DNA of 64,000 nt from Delphinus delphis (Eukaryota; Chordata; Mammalia; Artiodactyla; Delphinidae), in contig NC_082691.1 in the NCBI RefSeq assembly GCF_949987515.2, positions 63,061,740 through 63,125,739 of the forward strand, in the 5' to 3' direction. Of this stretch, positions 10,825 to 23,455 are shown one piece after another; the stretch's first letter is position 1; every line of letters starts with the position of its first letter. The notes under the pieces are model-generated. The model was given only the letters and a program-made list of their open reading frames with translations, was not told where the DNA came from and searched no databases. The translations under genes and the position numbers were made by a program.

Positions 10825-11400
10825 AGTTTGTGCTGGGCACTGGGGACTGAGCCAAACAGGCCCCCTCTCCTGTCCCTGAGAATATCATGGAGCCAGGCAC
10901 AAGCAGATGACTAAAATGCATTGTTTTAAGTACAACATTGGAAATATCATGAAATGCTATGGAAACCAAAGAAGAGAGTATATTTGTCCTGCCAGCAAGG
11001 AAGCAAAGAATTTGAAAAGCTTCACCGAGGCAGGTGCATTGCAACAAGGCTTGAAGGATCCACAGGAAGAGGAGAAAGGACACCCCAGGCGGAAACAAGA
11101 GCACAGGCGCGACAAGAGATGGCAAGCCTGGGAGTGAACTGGCTCATACTGTTGTGCGTCCAGACACACATAAGTATGCATGGACAGGAGGGGCAGAGGC
11201 TAGTTCAGACACAGGAAGGGCCTGGTAGACTATGGTGAGAAATACCTCAGGATTTCAGGGGAATAAAGACACATTGAACGTTGAAGCAAAGAAGTGACAC
11301 AATCATACCTGTGTTTTGGACTGCGCGCTGTGGCCACTGTGGAGGTGGGCTGGAGGACCAAGATTAGAAGTAGGAAAACCTTTCAGGAGGCAAGATGGCA
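10825..11400 (-). repeat. L2-like repeat, antisense
   Basis: The blocks gtgctgggcactggggactg, then an aggcttgaaggatccacagg block, an agggcctggtagactatggt block and a gaagtgacacaatcatacct block follow the antisense L2 order seen in the other copies. Confidence 0.65.
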
Positions 11401-12020
11401 AAAGTCTGACCCAGAGTCATTACATGGGGAAGGAGATGCAGGAAAGAAACCAAAAGACATTTCACAAGACTTGCACTCACTGCTTCCTATGTGTTTTATT
11501 AGTTCATGTAAGGCAAGGTTCACATAAGGAATTAATCCTCAGAGACCTAAGCATCTGAACTTTAACAAACGGAATCTCCCAGGTTTCACTCAAGTGGGTA
11601 CAAGGTATAAGCAGCTTGTTTAGTGAAGCTTTCTGAAAGCTTAGTGTAGACCTCCTATTTGGAGTTAGAGATAAGGAGCTCCCACTGTGAGCCTGGCAGT
11701 ATGACTGTCCTGCCAGGTGCACAGAGTGGAAGGCCCAAGAAAGGGAGTGCCAAGGCAGCTGTCCAGTGGCAAAGCCCTAGGCATCCACATCCTAGCTCCC
11801 CTTCCTCCACAGCATGAGCTGAACGGCAGCCAACTCACCAGGGGGACTGTATGTCTGTCCCAAGCAGCCAGTTCCCTCTGCCGACACTTTTACCAGCCTA
11901 GCCAAGGGACTCCTGCTGCCCACTCAGCCTCACCTGGCCACAGGGGTGCTCAGTGGCTCACCTGGCACCCCTGCCCTACTCCGGGTCTGGCCAGTCCCAC
12001 GGAGCAGTAGGAAAACCACT
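11401..12020. other. Unassigned sequence
   Basis: No recognisable element. Confidence 0.4.
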
Positions 12021-12024
12021 GGAT

Positions 12025-12190
12025 ACACAGTAGTGTGACCTTGGGCAAGTCATTTCTCCTGCCCTCAGTTTCCTCATCTGTAAAATGGAAACAGTAGCAT
12101 CTGCTCTACCCCTAAAGTGGGCTATTGTGAGGATTAAATATAACAATGTATATAAAAATGTTTTCTGATCTGCAAATCAGTAAATGGTCC
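12025..12190 (+). repeat. MIR SINE, sense
   Basis: It contains gtgaccttgggcaagtcatt, cagtttcctcatctgtaaaa and a ttgtgaggattaaatataac block. This is a well-preserved MIR. Confidence 0.9.
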
Positions 12191-12449
12191 ATTCTTTCTA
12201 CTTCCAACCCAGCCTCCTAGTTTCAGCTTCTTGTTTGTCACTTTTAGCCAATTCATCAGTCCACCCGTCCATCCCTCCACCACCCTGTTCTATAAACACG
12301 TACCGAGAATAGTTTACGCATCAAGCTTTGTGCAGCTGCTGAGATGACTAGGCACATAGTTCCTGACCTCCAGGAGCCACAGAGAAGCCTCTCAGCCAGA
12401 GTTTGATGACCAGGGAGGCTCGATGAAGATTTATTTATACTTAAATGAT

Positions 12450-12690
12450 GCGTCAGAAACCAACTCCCTAAATTCAAATCCCAGTTCCATCATTTACTGG
12501 GTGATCATGGGCAAATCACGTGACTTGTCTGTGCCTCGGCATCTTCTTCTATAAAACAGATAGATAATGGTTGCACCTACTTTAAAGTGTGTTTGTGAAG
12601 ACTAAAATGAGTAAATATTTATAAAATGCTCAGAACAGTGCTTGGCAACATAATCATTCTATGAGTGTTTTTATTATTGTTGTTGTCATC
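12450..12690 (+). repeat. MIR SINE, sense, ending in a TTA/TTG-rich tail
   Basis: MIR blocks tcccagttccatcatttact, a gggcaaatcacgtgactt block and a cagaacagtgcttggcaaca end. The tail runs into a (TTA)n-like stretch up to about 12715. Confidence 0.88.
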
Positions 12691-13194
12691 ATTATTATTA
12701 CTATTATTATTATCAATTCTTAAGCAATCATGAAATGGAAGAGGTGGCAGCTGTCTCTTGGGCAGCAGGACAGACGGTGCCCTCAAGTTCACACTCATCT
12801 CAATTGCCCGAGCCCAGCATAGGTTCCTGGCGAGACTAGAGCCCCGGTGGTGGGGGGGGGGAGGGCTGCCCCCAGCCCACCAGACACCAGAAGAGCCCTG
12901 CCTGGCACTTTGCTTGGCCACATTCTGTCTCTGGGAGCAGAACCAGATACGCTCACTGCAACCTGACAATGCATCTGCAAGAAACAGACAGAGACCAGCC
13001 CTAACCAGGGCTGCCCTGCAGCCAAGGAGACAGGTTCAGCAGGCTACGTGCTATCCATCCCATCTACATGCTCAGCAAGTTGGCTGATCTCCAAGGAGCC
13101 AGACAGACAGACTCAAAGACACCACACCGCTCTACAGAGTTTCCAGGGGCAGCAGAGGAAGGAACAAGTGCCCCAAAGGTACAGGATAAAAAAG
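12691..13194. other. Unassigned, GC-moderate sequence with a G-run
   Basis: It includes a run of ten G at 12851-12860. Otherwise no repeat or gene is recognised. Overlapping ORFs of about 110 codons have no motif. Confidence 0.4.
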
Positions 13195-13345
13195 CCTATG
13201 AATTCGAATTTGCTCTCAGCCTCCCACCAGCTGGGGACCTTGGGCAAGTTCCCTAACCTCTTAGAATCCATGCGTCTTCATCTATATAATGAGGATAAAA
13301 AAAACTTCTCAAAATTAAATCATGTCATAGCACAAGGTCCAGCAC
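13195..13345 (+). repeat. MIR SINE, sense
   Basis: Blocks ccttgggcaagttccctaac, then a gtcttcatctatataatgag block and a gcacaaggtccagcacatca end. Confidence 0.78.
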
Positions 13346-13924
13346 ATCAGAGAACATTCCAAAATGTAAGAGGAAATGGAATCTGTACTGAATCTGGTAT
13401 GAATATCAGCCCTTGTCTGTTAACCTGCCAATTCAAAACACAGAAGCCTGACAACGACTCTCTCAGCAACACATCTTCCATGCGCTTCCCTTCTCCCGCG
13501 TGAGAGCTGGGTCCCTGCACGTGGCATGACAGGGATGACTGGTGTGCAGAGGGACAAGGGCAAGGGCATCCCCTTGGCGAATTCTCAGCTAACAAGCTTG
13601 GCGTGCCGAGCACACCCTGTGCCAGCCAAGGGAATTCAAGACTTTGGGGTCCCTGAGGAATCGTCATGTTTAAAAAAAAAAAAATAGCCAGGCCAGTGAG
13701 TGCAAGTGACTCAACTGAGGGACTTGCTCACACACAGAAGCTCCAGGAAACCCCGCAGGCAAGGCAGTCAACTTCCTGAAACCTTATTCTGGCCAAGCTT
13801 GCAGGCTTCTGTGATTTTTTTTACTGAAGCCAAAGAATATCCTTCGTCATAACCTCAAAGAATTCTTCAAAAGGATGAGCTCCTTCCTGGGGCAGCTCTT
13901 GCTCTCAAAAGGCCTGCTAGACCC
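13346..13924. other. Unassigned sequence
   Basis: No recognisable element, apart from an A-run near 13675. Confidence 0.4.
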
Positions 13925-14040
13925 AAGTCAGTGACCTTCCCGGAGCCTCAGTCTTCTCACCTGTGAATTGGAAACAACTGGATCTACCTCTCAGAACAAC
14001 TATGGGATTGAAGGAGCTGACATATTCGCCATGCCCAGCA
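13925..14040 (+). repeat. MIR fragment, sense, decayed
   Basis: The block cagtcttctcacctgtgaat in a cagtgaccttcccggagcct context resembles the MIR 3' half. Confidence 0.5.
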
Positions 14041-14504
14041 GGGAGGTCCTCAGCAGGTCCCCTATCTCACTCCACGGTTTGGACCTCGATGGATCATCGC
14101 ACATGGTAGGCAATCAGCAAAAGTTTATGAAAAAGAAAAGACATTTTTACAGTCCTGATTTTTAAACATTTCATATGGTGTGTGTTTCCCAACTCCCCAG
14201 ACTCAGAGAGGTCGCCAGCATTTTTATCCTGCCAAAAAGAAGTTTGGATAAACTGCTGTCCCATACTCTAAACAAGGAGGATGACAGGGCCAAGGCTGGT
14301 GAGGGGCAGTAGCGAGACCCCAGCTGGAGAATTTCCCTCTCCTGCCTTTTTCTTCCTTCTCCTCTCTGCCTTCATCAGCGCATCCTTAAATTCCCCCCGT
14401 GCACTGGCACAGGTAGGCATGACTGGACAAGTGCCCCAAAAGTACAGCACAAATGCCTCATGTTCGTGGGCCCGGGACAAGTCTCTGCTCCAGACAGGAT
14501 ACTG

Positions 14505-14620
14505 CCTTGGAATCAGGACAAGTGCATCCAATTTGGGCTCCGCCTCTCAGCAGCAGGGGGACCTTGGGCAAGTTCTCAAACCTCTACGTGTCCTCGTAGG
14601 GAGGATGAGGTATTCCTGGG
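14505..14620 (+). repeat. MIR fragment, sense
   Basis: It contains gggctccgcctctcagcagc and a gaccttgggcaagttctcaa block in MIR order. Confidence 0.6.
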
Positions 14621-14660
14621 ACTTGAATCTTGATCTGACTTAAAATCTCACAGTTTCCTC

Positions 14661-15334
14661 ACTACACTGGGCTTAAGTTTTAAAAAGCAAAATAAACAAA
14701 CAAACAAGCAGAAACACTGCTCTTCAGGAAGGATTTTACTTATTCTCTCATCCACTCCCAGAGAAACGCCTTGAGCAAATATCATCACATTTCCACCCTG
14801 TGATATCGCGCTACGGTAGCCAAAGTGGACCCAATTAATCTAAAGATAGAGAACACTGTCAACAGAGGCCACCTGTCACCCCAACTCGCTCCTCCAGCCT
14901 TCAAACAGAGGATGAGTCGATGTATTCTGCAGGCTGACTTCTCAACACTTCCGCTCCACACATCTGTCAGAGTCACTGCATAAACAAACCCTTAGCGTGT
15001 CCTTTCTTTCACCCAGTCATGGACGGGCGCCCAGAAATTCTCTGTCCCACCTAAACATTGGGCTGTTCCCCAAGAACTGTGGTCAAACCCCAAGGACTGG
15101 GCCTGAGCAGTCTCCTGAGAGATGCTACGTGGATCTTCCTGTGTCCAGGCTCACTGACGAGGGTCACCTCTCCAGAGGAGACTTCAGTGATTAGGACTTT
15201 GGCTTCAAGTTTCTGACCCCAAGCAGGAAGTCTGTGAATATTAGAGTCAAGGTTGGGGAGGGAGGCAATGACGGGAAGGGCCGTAACTGAATTTAACACT
15301 GTCCAACCGAAAGTAAGTGAACTAACCAGTCAGC
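14661..15334. other. Unassigned sequence
   Basis: No recognisable element. Confidence 0.4.
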
Positions 15335-15515
15335 AGTGGAGAGGTAGGCAAGCCTGGCTCCACCCCTCATTAGCTACATGACCTTGGAAAAGCCATGCGA
15401 TTTTCTGGGCCTCAGTGTTCCCATGTGCAAAATGGGGATGCGTAATTACCTCTACTTTTCAGGACTGCTGTAAGCATTATGGGTCGACGTATCAGTAAAA
15501 TACGTGGCACAGAGA
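15335..15515 (+). repeat. MIR SINE, sense
   Basis: Blocks agctacatgaccttggaaaa, then cctcagtgttcccatgtgca and aatggggatgcgtaattacc. Confidence 0.8.
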
Positions 15516-15737
15516 AGGTTCCGATGAAACAGGAGTCACTTTTCTCTCAAATTCCACCCACCCCAATTCTTTGTTTCATGGGCAGAGTGGTCAGCTCGTG
15601 GAGGGAAACCCTCCATGGGTTCTCTCTGGGGAGAGATCTCATCTTCCTCACCCCCGGGGGAGTGAGAGGACCCAGAAAGTTCCCATCTCTGCGTGGTGAG
15701 TTCACTTCTCGCCTCTAGGATCAGAAGCCAGAATTTA

Positions 15738-16330
15738 GCTCTATTTACAATAGCCCGGAGATGGAAACAACCTAAGTGCCCATCATCGGATGAATGGATA
15801 AAGAAGATGTGGCACATATATACAATGGAATATTACTCAGCCATAAAAAGAAACGAAATTGAGCTATTTGTAATGAGGTGGATAGACCTAGAGTCTGTCA
15901 TACACAGTGAAGTAAGTCAGAAAGAAAAAGACAAATACAGTATGCTAACACATATATATGGAATTTAAGAAAAAAAAAAATGTCATGAAGAACCTAGGGG
16001 TAAGGCAGGAATAAAGACGCAGACCTCCTAGAGAACGGACTGAGGTTATGGGGAGGGGGAAGGGTGAGCTGTGACGGGGCGAGAGAGAGTCATGGACATA
16101 TACACACTAACAAACGTAGTAAGGTAGATAGCTAGTGGGAAGCAGCCGCATGGCACGGGGATATTGGCTCGGTGCTCTGTGACAGCCTGGAGGGGTGGGA
16201 TAGGGAGGGTGGGAGGGAGGGAGACGCAAGAGGGAAGAGATATGGGAACATATGTATATGTATAACTGATTCACTTTGTTATAAAGCAGAAACTAACACA
16301 CCATTGTAAAGTAATTATACCCCAATAAAG

Positions 16331-16361
<31 letters not shown>
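15738..16361 (+). mobile_element. LINE-1, 5'-truncated, young
   Basis: This is the last part of ORF2 plus the 3' UTR, with an AATAAAG signal and an uninterrupted A-run of about 26. The TSD agaagccagaattta is identical at 15723-15737 and 16362-16376. The residual ORF2 C-terminus contains the [19 protein letters not shown] block. The perfect TSD and pure tail suggest one of the more recent insertions in the window. The 3' UTR contains a G-quadruplex-like run at 16203-16222. Confidence 0.97.
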
Positions 16362-16365
<4 letters not shown>

Positions 16366-16376
16366 GCCAGAATTTA

Positions 16377-17839
16377 AGTCAACTGTGATTTTTATACTGA
16401 ACCTACCAGGAAGTGTCTAGTCATGTGACAGGAAAACAATGGGAATCAAAAGAGCTACACAGACATTTTGGTGGGTGTAAGTCATTCAGGACTTTGAAAC
16501 CATTCATTCCCTCCACATCAGTTCAATATCACTACTTTGTAGAGTTTCCTTTTAACATGCCACCAGTCTTAAAGTATTGTCCTTAGTGGAAAAAAAAATC
16601 CCTGATGGACTAAAATTATCCTGAGACTTCCTTTCTGAACACCAAAATATTTATAAACTTGTGTGCTGACCCCAAAACAGAAGGTTCACCCCTGGGGCTG
16701 CTCTGAGATTTTCAGATGTGACACCTAGTGGCTGGTGAGAAAACAGCTTCTAAAGACCAGGCAGAACTGCCCCTGATTTGCCCGTATTGATGGGAATATT
16801 TTTAAAATTTGAAATTGGAGTACGTATACATAGGAAATAAAAAGTTACGTGTCAAGATATTTTTTGACATTCATTTGTTTTTTTCTGTGGTTCCCACCTC
16901 CAGCTCACACCCAATTCCAAGCAAGTAACTAGGTGGCTAAGTCTGTGGTCCCATCTTGTCTTTTGTAAAATCCTGAACTCACTGATAACATTATGCTGAT
17001 GGGTGAGTAGCTAGTCTGGGAGGATGGCACAGAGGGTGCTGTTTAACTTTGAAGGTTCTGAAGAAGGAAAGGCAGACAATCCAGACTGGGGATGGGGTCC
17101 CATGGGGAGCAGGGGCCCACACCCTGCCATGTGGCAGTGCACCAGGGTGGTAGTGGAAGGACCTCACAGGGGTGACCGCAAGAGGCCCCCAGCATGGCAG
17201 CACCCCTGGCACACAGGTGCCCAGACTGGCCAAAGACTCCCTGTGTATTGAACATGGTGGAGAATCAGCCAGCCAAGCCACCACCCAGGGTGGGACCTGC
17301 AGGGAACCAGGCAACTCCACGGGCCCCAGTGTGGAACTCCATGGTCCCCAGTGAGGACCAGTGACACTCTCATTCCTAGGACCTAGGAAGGTGAGTCCCC
17401 GTAATGACTCTTTGAACTTCCTGCCAACCAACTGGGATAGGAGATTGGAATAAAGCTTTAAATGATTTTTAGAAAGATAGTATGTCTTGCACACCTAGGT
17501 GTGCAGGTGAAAATGTCTACCCAAAGGCTCTCCTTGCCCCTTACGGCCTCGATTCCCTCTTTCTGTCCTGGATCCTCTAGTCCTCAGTCACAAACACCAT
17601 TTCATTCAAGACTCTGCAAAATTATGATTGTTGATTTTACCACCTCTGAGTCGTGATTAAAGAACTAAGATGTCAAGTGGGATTCCTCCCGCAGAGTCCA
17701 GCTCCCACCTTTCAATCAGGCATGGTTGGGAGGATATCAGAATCACCTTGACAGTTTTCCTTATGCACACCTGTTCATCTCCACCACGCCAACATCCTTT
17801 GTGCTCCAGGTCTCTGGGGGCAGGGAAGGTGAGAAAAGC
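16377..17839. other. Unassigned sequence
   Basis: About 1.5 kb with no recognised repeat. The part near 17050-17390 is GC-rich and has overlapping ORFs on both strands (longest 167 codons, minus strand). None shows a domain, splice framing or codon bias I can defend. Confidence 0.45.
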
Positions 17840-18462
17840 ATGATGAATTATTTTTAACTGTTGAGAAATTTTGCAAAAAGTTGCCCAAAAAATGGTACAA
17901 GGAACACCCATAAACACTTCACCCAGATTCACCTATTATTAACATTTTACCTCACTTGCTTTCCTTTCTCTCTCTCTCCGTCTCTCTCTCTCTCTCTCAG
18001 CCGCCCCTTCTCCTCTCTCCCCTCTCCATACGTATATGTTCATTCATATGTAATGTGTATATATGGGTGTGGGTGTAGCTGTGGATATATATATAAATTT
18101 ATTTTTCTGAACCATTTTGGAGTCAGTTACATACATTATGGCCTTTTACTCCTAAAGGCTTATGGGTATATTTCCTAACAATAGGAATAACCACAATACA
18201 GTTTTCACCTTCATAAATTTACACTGACAGTGCTTTTATCTAAGTGACCATCCATATTCCAATTTTTTCAGCTGACCTGATAACATCCTTTATGGCCTTT
18301 CCCATACACAAAAGGATCCAGTTTAGGGTCAGGCATTGCATTTAACTGTCATGCCTCCTTAGCCTTCTCCAATCTGGAACATTTCCAATAGCCTTTGCTT
18401 ATCTTTTTATGACATTGACATTTTTGAAGACTACAGCTCCACCCATACCACTTGGCTATTTT
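17840..18462. repeat. Old L1M-type LINE 3' region, left part (split by a later L1)
   Basis: The characteristic order is acttcacccagattcaccta, a CT-rich microsatellite, ctgaaccattttggagtcag, a gcattgcatttaactgtcat block and a gacattgacatttttgaaga block. The expected next blocks are found only after the big L1, at 24360. The family name is uncertain (L1M-like). Confidence 0.65.
17960..18027. repeat. CT-rich (polypyrimidine) microsatellite
   Basis: Interrupted (CT)n within the old L1M-like repeat, at a place where this family normally carries a short CT tract. It is followed by TA/TG-rich sequence to about 18100. Confidence 0.9.
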
Positions 18463-18679
18463 GTTTTTTTTTTTAATTTAATTTGATTTGATTTTTGTAG
18501 TACAGCAGGTTCTTATTAGTAATCTATTTTATACATATTAATGCATACACATCAATCCCAATCTCCCAATTCATCCCAAAACCACCCACCACCCCGTTTT
18601 CCCCTTTGTTATCCAGATGTTTGTTCTCTACATCTGCCTCTATTTCTGCCTTGCAAACCGGTTCATCTGTATCATTTTT

Positions 18680-21600
18680 CTAGATTCCACATATATGCAT
18701 TAATATACGATATTTGTCTTTCTCTTTCTGACTTACTTCACTCTGTATGACAGTCTCTAGGTCCATCCACTTCTCTACAAATGACCCAATTTCGTTCTTT
18801 TTTATGGCAGAGTAATATTCCATTGTATATATGTGCCACATCTTCTTTATCCATTCGTCTGTCAGTAGGCATTTAGGTTGCTTCCATGACCTGGCTATTG
18901 TAAACAGAGCTGCAATGAACATTGGGCTGCATGTGTCTTTTTGAATTATGGTTTTCTCTGGGTATATGTCCAGTAGTGGGATTGCTGAGTCATACGGTAA
19001 TTCTATTTTTAGTTTTCTAAGGAACTTCCATACAGTTCTCCATAGTGACTGTATCAATTTATATTCCCACAAACAGTGCAAGAGGGTTCCCTTTTCTCCA
19101 CACCCTCTCCAGCATTTGTTGTGTGTAGATTTTCTGATGATGCCCATTCTAACTGGTGTGAGGTGATACCTCACTGTAGTTTTGATTTGCATTTCTCTAA
19201 TAATTAGTGATGTTGAGCAGCTTTTCATGTGCCCCTTGGCCATCTGTATGTCTTCTTTGGAGAAATATCTATTTAGGTCTTCTGCCCATTTTTTGATTAG
19301 GTTGTTTGTTTTCTTGATATTGAGCTGCATGAGCTGTTTATATATTTTGGAGATTAATCCTTTGTCCATTGATTTGTTTGCAAATATTTTCTCCCATTCT
19401 GAGGGCTGTCTTTTTGTCTTGTTTATAATTTCCTTTACTGTGCAAAACCCTTTACGTTTCATTAGGTCCCATTTATTTATTTTTGTTTTTATTTCCATTA
19501 CTCTAGGATGTGGGTCAAAAAAGACCTTGCTGTGACTTATGTCAAAGAGTGTTCTTCCTATGCTTTCCTCTAAGAGTTTTATAGCGTCTGGCCCTACATT
19601 TAGGTCTTTAATCCATTTTGAGTTTATTTTTGTGTATAGTGTTAGGGATTCTTTTACATGTAGCTGACCAGTTTTCCCAGCACCACTTATTGAAGAGACT
19701 GTCTTTTCTCCATTGTATATTCTTGCCTCCTTTGTCAAAGATAGGTGACCATATGTGTGTGGGTTTATCTCTGGGCTTTCTATCCTGTTCCATTGATCTA
19801 TATTTCTGTTTTTGTGCCAGTACCATATTTTCTTGATTACTGTAGCTTTGTAGTATAGTCTGAAGTCAGGGAGTCTGATTCCTTCAGCTCCGTTTTTTTC
19901 CCTCAAGATTGCTTTGGCTATTCAGGGTCTTTCGTGTCTCCATACAAATTTTAAGATTTTTTGTTCTAGTTCTGTAAAAAAATGCCATTGGTAATTTGAT
20001 AGGGATTGCATTGAATCTGTAGATTGCTTTGAGTAGTATAGTCATTTTCACAATATTGATTCTTCCAAGAACAGGGTATATCTCTCCATCTGTTTGTGTC
20101 ATCTTTGATTTCTTTAATCAGTGTCTTATAGTTTTCTGAGTACAGGTTTTTTACCTCCTCAGGTAGGTTTATTCCTAGGTATTTTATTCTTTTTGTTGCA
20201 GTGGTGAATGGGATTGTTTCCTTAAATTCTCTTTCTGATCTTTCATTGTTAGTGTATAGAAATGCAAGAGATTTCTGTGCATTAATTTTGTATCCTGCAA
20301 CTTTACCAAATTCATTGATTAGCTCTAGTAGTTTTCTGGTGGCATCTTTAGGATTCTCTATGTATAGTATCATGTCATCTGCAAACATGACAGTTTTACT
20401 CTTCTTTTCTAATTTGGATTCCTTTTATTTTTTTTTCTTCTCTGATTGCCGTGGCTAGGAATTCCAAAAGTATGTTGAATAATAGTGGCGAGAGTGGACA
20501 TCCTTGTCTTGTTCCTGATGTTAGAGGAAATGCTTTCAGTTTCTCACCATTGAGAATGAGGTTTGCTGTGGGTTTGCCGTATATGGCCTTTATTATGTTG
20601 AGGTAGGTTCCCTCTATGCCCACTTTCTGGAGAGTTTTTATCATAAATGGGTGTTGAATTTTGTCAAAAGCTTTTTCTGCATCTATTGAGATGATCATAT
20701 AGTTTTTAGTCTTCAATTTGTTAATATGGTGTATCACACTGATTTGCATACATTGAAGAATGCTTGCATCCCTAGGATAAATCCCACTTGATCATGGTGT
20801 ATGATCCTTTTAATGTGTTGTTGAGTTCTGTTTGCTAGTATTTTGTTGAGGATTTCTGCATCTATATTCATCAGTGATACTGGTCTGTAAATTTCTTTTT
20901 TTGTAGTATGTTTGTCTGGTTTTGGTATCAGGGTGATGGTGGCCTCATAGAATGAGTTTGGGAGTGTTCCTTCTCTGCAATTTTTTGGAAGAGTTTGAGA
21001 CAGATGGGTGTTAGCTCTTCTCTAAATGCTTGACAGAATTCACCTGTAAAGCCATCTGGTCCTGGACTTCTGTTTGTTGGAAGATTTTTCAATTTCATTA
21101 CTTGTAATTGGTCTGTTCATATTTTCTATTTCTTCCTGGTTCAGTCTTGGAAGGTTATACCTTTCTAAGAATTTGTACATTTCTTCCAGGTTGTCCATTT
21201 TATTGGCATAGAGTTGCTTGTAGTACTCTCTTAGGATGCTTTGTATTTCTGCAGTGTCCATTGTAACTTCTCCTTTTTCATTTCTAATTTTGTTGATTTG
21301 AGTCCTCTCCCTCTTTTTCTTGATGAGTCTGGATAAAGGTTTATCCATTTTGTTTATCTTCTCAAAGAACCAGCTTTTAGTTTTATTGATCTTTGCTATT
21401 GTTTTCTTTGTTCCTATTTCATTTATTTCTGCTCTGATCTTTACGATTTCTTTCCTTCCACTAACTCTGGGTTTTGTCTGTTCTTCTTTTTCTAGTTCCT
21501 TTAGGTGTAATGTTAGCTTGTTTATTTGAGATTTTTCTTGTTTCTTCAGGTAGGCTTGTATTGCTAAAAGCTTCCCTCTTAGAACTGCTTTTGCTGCATC

Positions 21601-22463
21601 CCATAGGTTTTGGATTGTCATGTTTTCATTGTCATTTGTCTCTAGGCATTTTTTTTTATTTTCTCATTGATTTCTTCAGTGATCTCTTGGTTATTTAGTA
21701 ACGTATTGTTTAGCCTCCATGTGTTTGTGTGTTTTATGCTTTTTTCCCTGTTATTGATGTCTAATCTCATAGCGTTGTTGTCAGAAAAGATGCCTGATAT
21801 GATTTCAATTTTCTTAAATTTACTGAGGCTTGATTTGTGACCCCAGATGTGATCTATCCCAGAGAATGTTCTGTGTGCACTTGAGAAGAAAGTGTAATCT
21901 GCTGTTTTCAGATGAAATGTCCTACAAATATCAATTAAATCTATCTGGTCTATTGTGTCATTTAGAGCTTGTGTTTCCTTATTAATTTTCTGTCTGACTG
22001 ATCTGTCCACTGGTGTAAGTGAGGTGTTAAAGTCCCCCACTATTATTGTGTTACTGTAGATTTCCTCTTTTATAGCTGTTAGTAGTTGCCTTATGTATTG
22101 AGGTGCTCCTAGGTTGGGTGCATATATATTTATAATTGTTATATCTTCTTCTTGGATTGATCCCTTAATCATTAGGTAGTGTTCTTCCTTGTCTCTTGTA
22201 ACATTCTTTATTTTAAAGTCTATTTTATCTGATATGAGTATTGCTACTCCAGCTTTCTTTTGATTTCCATTTGCATGGAATACCTTTTTCCATCCCCTCA
22301 CTTTCAGTCTGTATATATCCCTAGGTCTGAAGTGGGTCTCCTGTAGACAGCATATATATTGGTCTTGTTTTTGTATCCATTCAGTGAACCTGTGTCTTTT
22401 GGTTGGAGCATTTAATCCATTCACATTTAAGGTAATTATCAATATGTATGTTCTTATTAACAT
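18680..22463 (-). pseudogene. L1 ORF2 (endonuclease / reverse transcriptase), frameshifted
   Basis: ORF2p of an L1 nicks target DNA with an apurinic-type endonuclease and primes reverse transcription there. Here the endonuclease part is open at 21642-22463 (273 codons, with the LNVNGLNAP start, QETHF and GDFN blocks). The linker is open at 21040-21621. The RT palm is split between 20396-20749 ([24 protein letters not shown]) and 19966-20388 (FADD catalytic motif). The C-terminus is open for 408 codons at 18680-19906. These segments lie in different frames, and about 290 bp between 20750 and 21040 has no long ORF. The C-terminal C-X3-C-X7-H-X4-C motif has lost its last Cys (Tyr instead). It is non-functional. 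Confidence 0.93.
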
Positions 22464-22524
22464 TTTCTTAATTGTTTTGGGTTTGTTTTTGTAGGTCCTT
22501 TTCTTCTCTTGTGTTTCCCACTTA

Positions 22525-23455
22525 GAGAAGTTCCTATAGCATTTGTTGTAGAGCTGGTTTGGTGCTGCTGAATTCTCTTAGCTTTTGCTTGTCTGTAAAG
22601 CTTCTGATTTCTCTGTCGAATCTGAATGAGATCCTTGCCTGGTAGAGTAATCTTGGTTGTAGGTTCTTCCCTTTCAACACTTTAAATATGTAGTGCCACT
22701 CCCTTCTGGCTTGTAGAGTTTCTGCTGAGAAATCAACTGTTAACCTTATGCAAATTCCCTTGTATGCTATTTGTCATTTTTCCCTTGCTGCTTTTAAGAA
22801 TTTTTCTTTGTCTTTAATTTTTGTCAACTTGATTACTATATGTCTCGGTGTATTTTTCCCTGTGTCTATCCTGCCTGGGACTCTTTGCGCTTCCTGGACT
22901 TTGGTGGCTATTTCCTTTCCCATGTTAGGAAAGTTTTCGACTATAATTTCTTCAAATATTTTCTCGGGTCCTTTCTCTCTCTCTTCTCCTTCTGGGACCC
23001 CTATAATGCAAACGTTGGTATGCTTAATGTTGTCCCAGACGTCTCTTAGGCTGTCTTCATTTCTTTGCATTCTTCTTTCTTTATTCTGTTCTTTACGGGG
23101 GCAGTGAATTCCATCATTCTGTCTTCCGGGTCACTTATCCATTCTTCTGCCTCAGTTATTCTGCTATTGATTCCTTCTAGTGTATTTTTCATTTCAGTTA
23201 TTATATTGTTCATCTCTGTTTATTTGTTCTTTATTCTTCTAGGCGTTTGTTCTTTAATTCTTCTAGGTCTTTGTTAAACATTTCTTGCATCTTCTCGATC
23301 TTTGCCTCCATTCTTTTTCTGAGGTCCAGGATCATCTTCACTATCATTATTCTGAATTCTTTTTCTGGAAAGTTGCCTATCTCCACTTCATTTAGTTGTT
23401 TTTCTGGGGTTTTGTCTTGTTCCTTCATCTGGTACCTAGTCCTCTGCCTTTTCAT
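22525..23455 (-). pseudogene. L1 ORF1 (RNA-binding protein), broken
   Basis: ORF1p coats L1 RNA as trimers. The N-terminal coiled-coil segment is open at 23231-23455 (starts MKRQRTRYQMKEQ). The RRM segment is open at 22774-23070 (NVCIIGVPEGEE, then IIVENFPNMGKE). They are separated by disruptions, and the C-terminal domain continues in degraded form to about 22525. The intact protein would be about 310 residues, slightly shorter than human ORF1p. Confidence 0.88.

Noticed and set aside
16991..17494. 167-codon minus-strand ORF as a gene
   Set aside because: Low-information Pro/Gly/Trp-rich translation of GC-rich DNA, no domain, overlapping ORFs in other frames.
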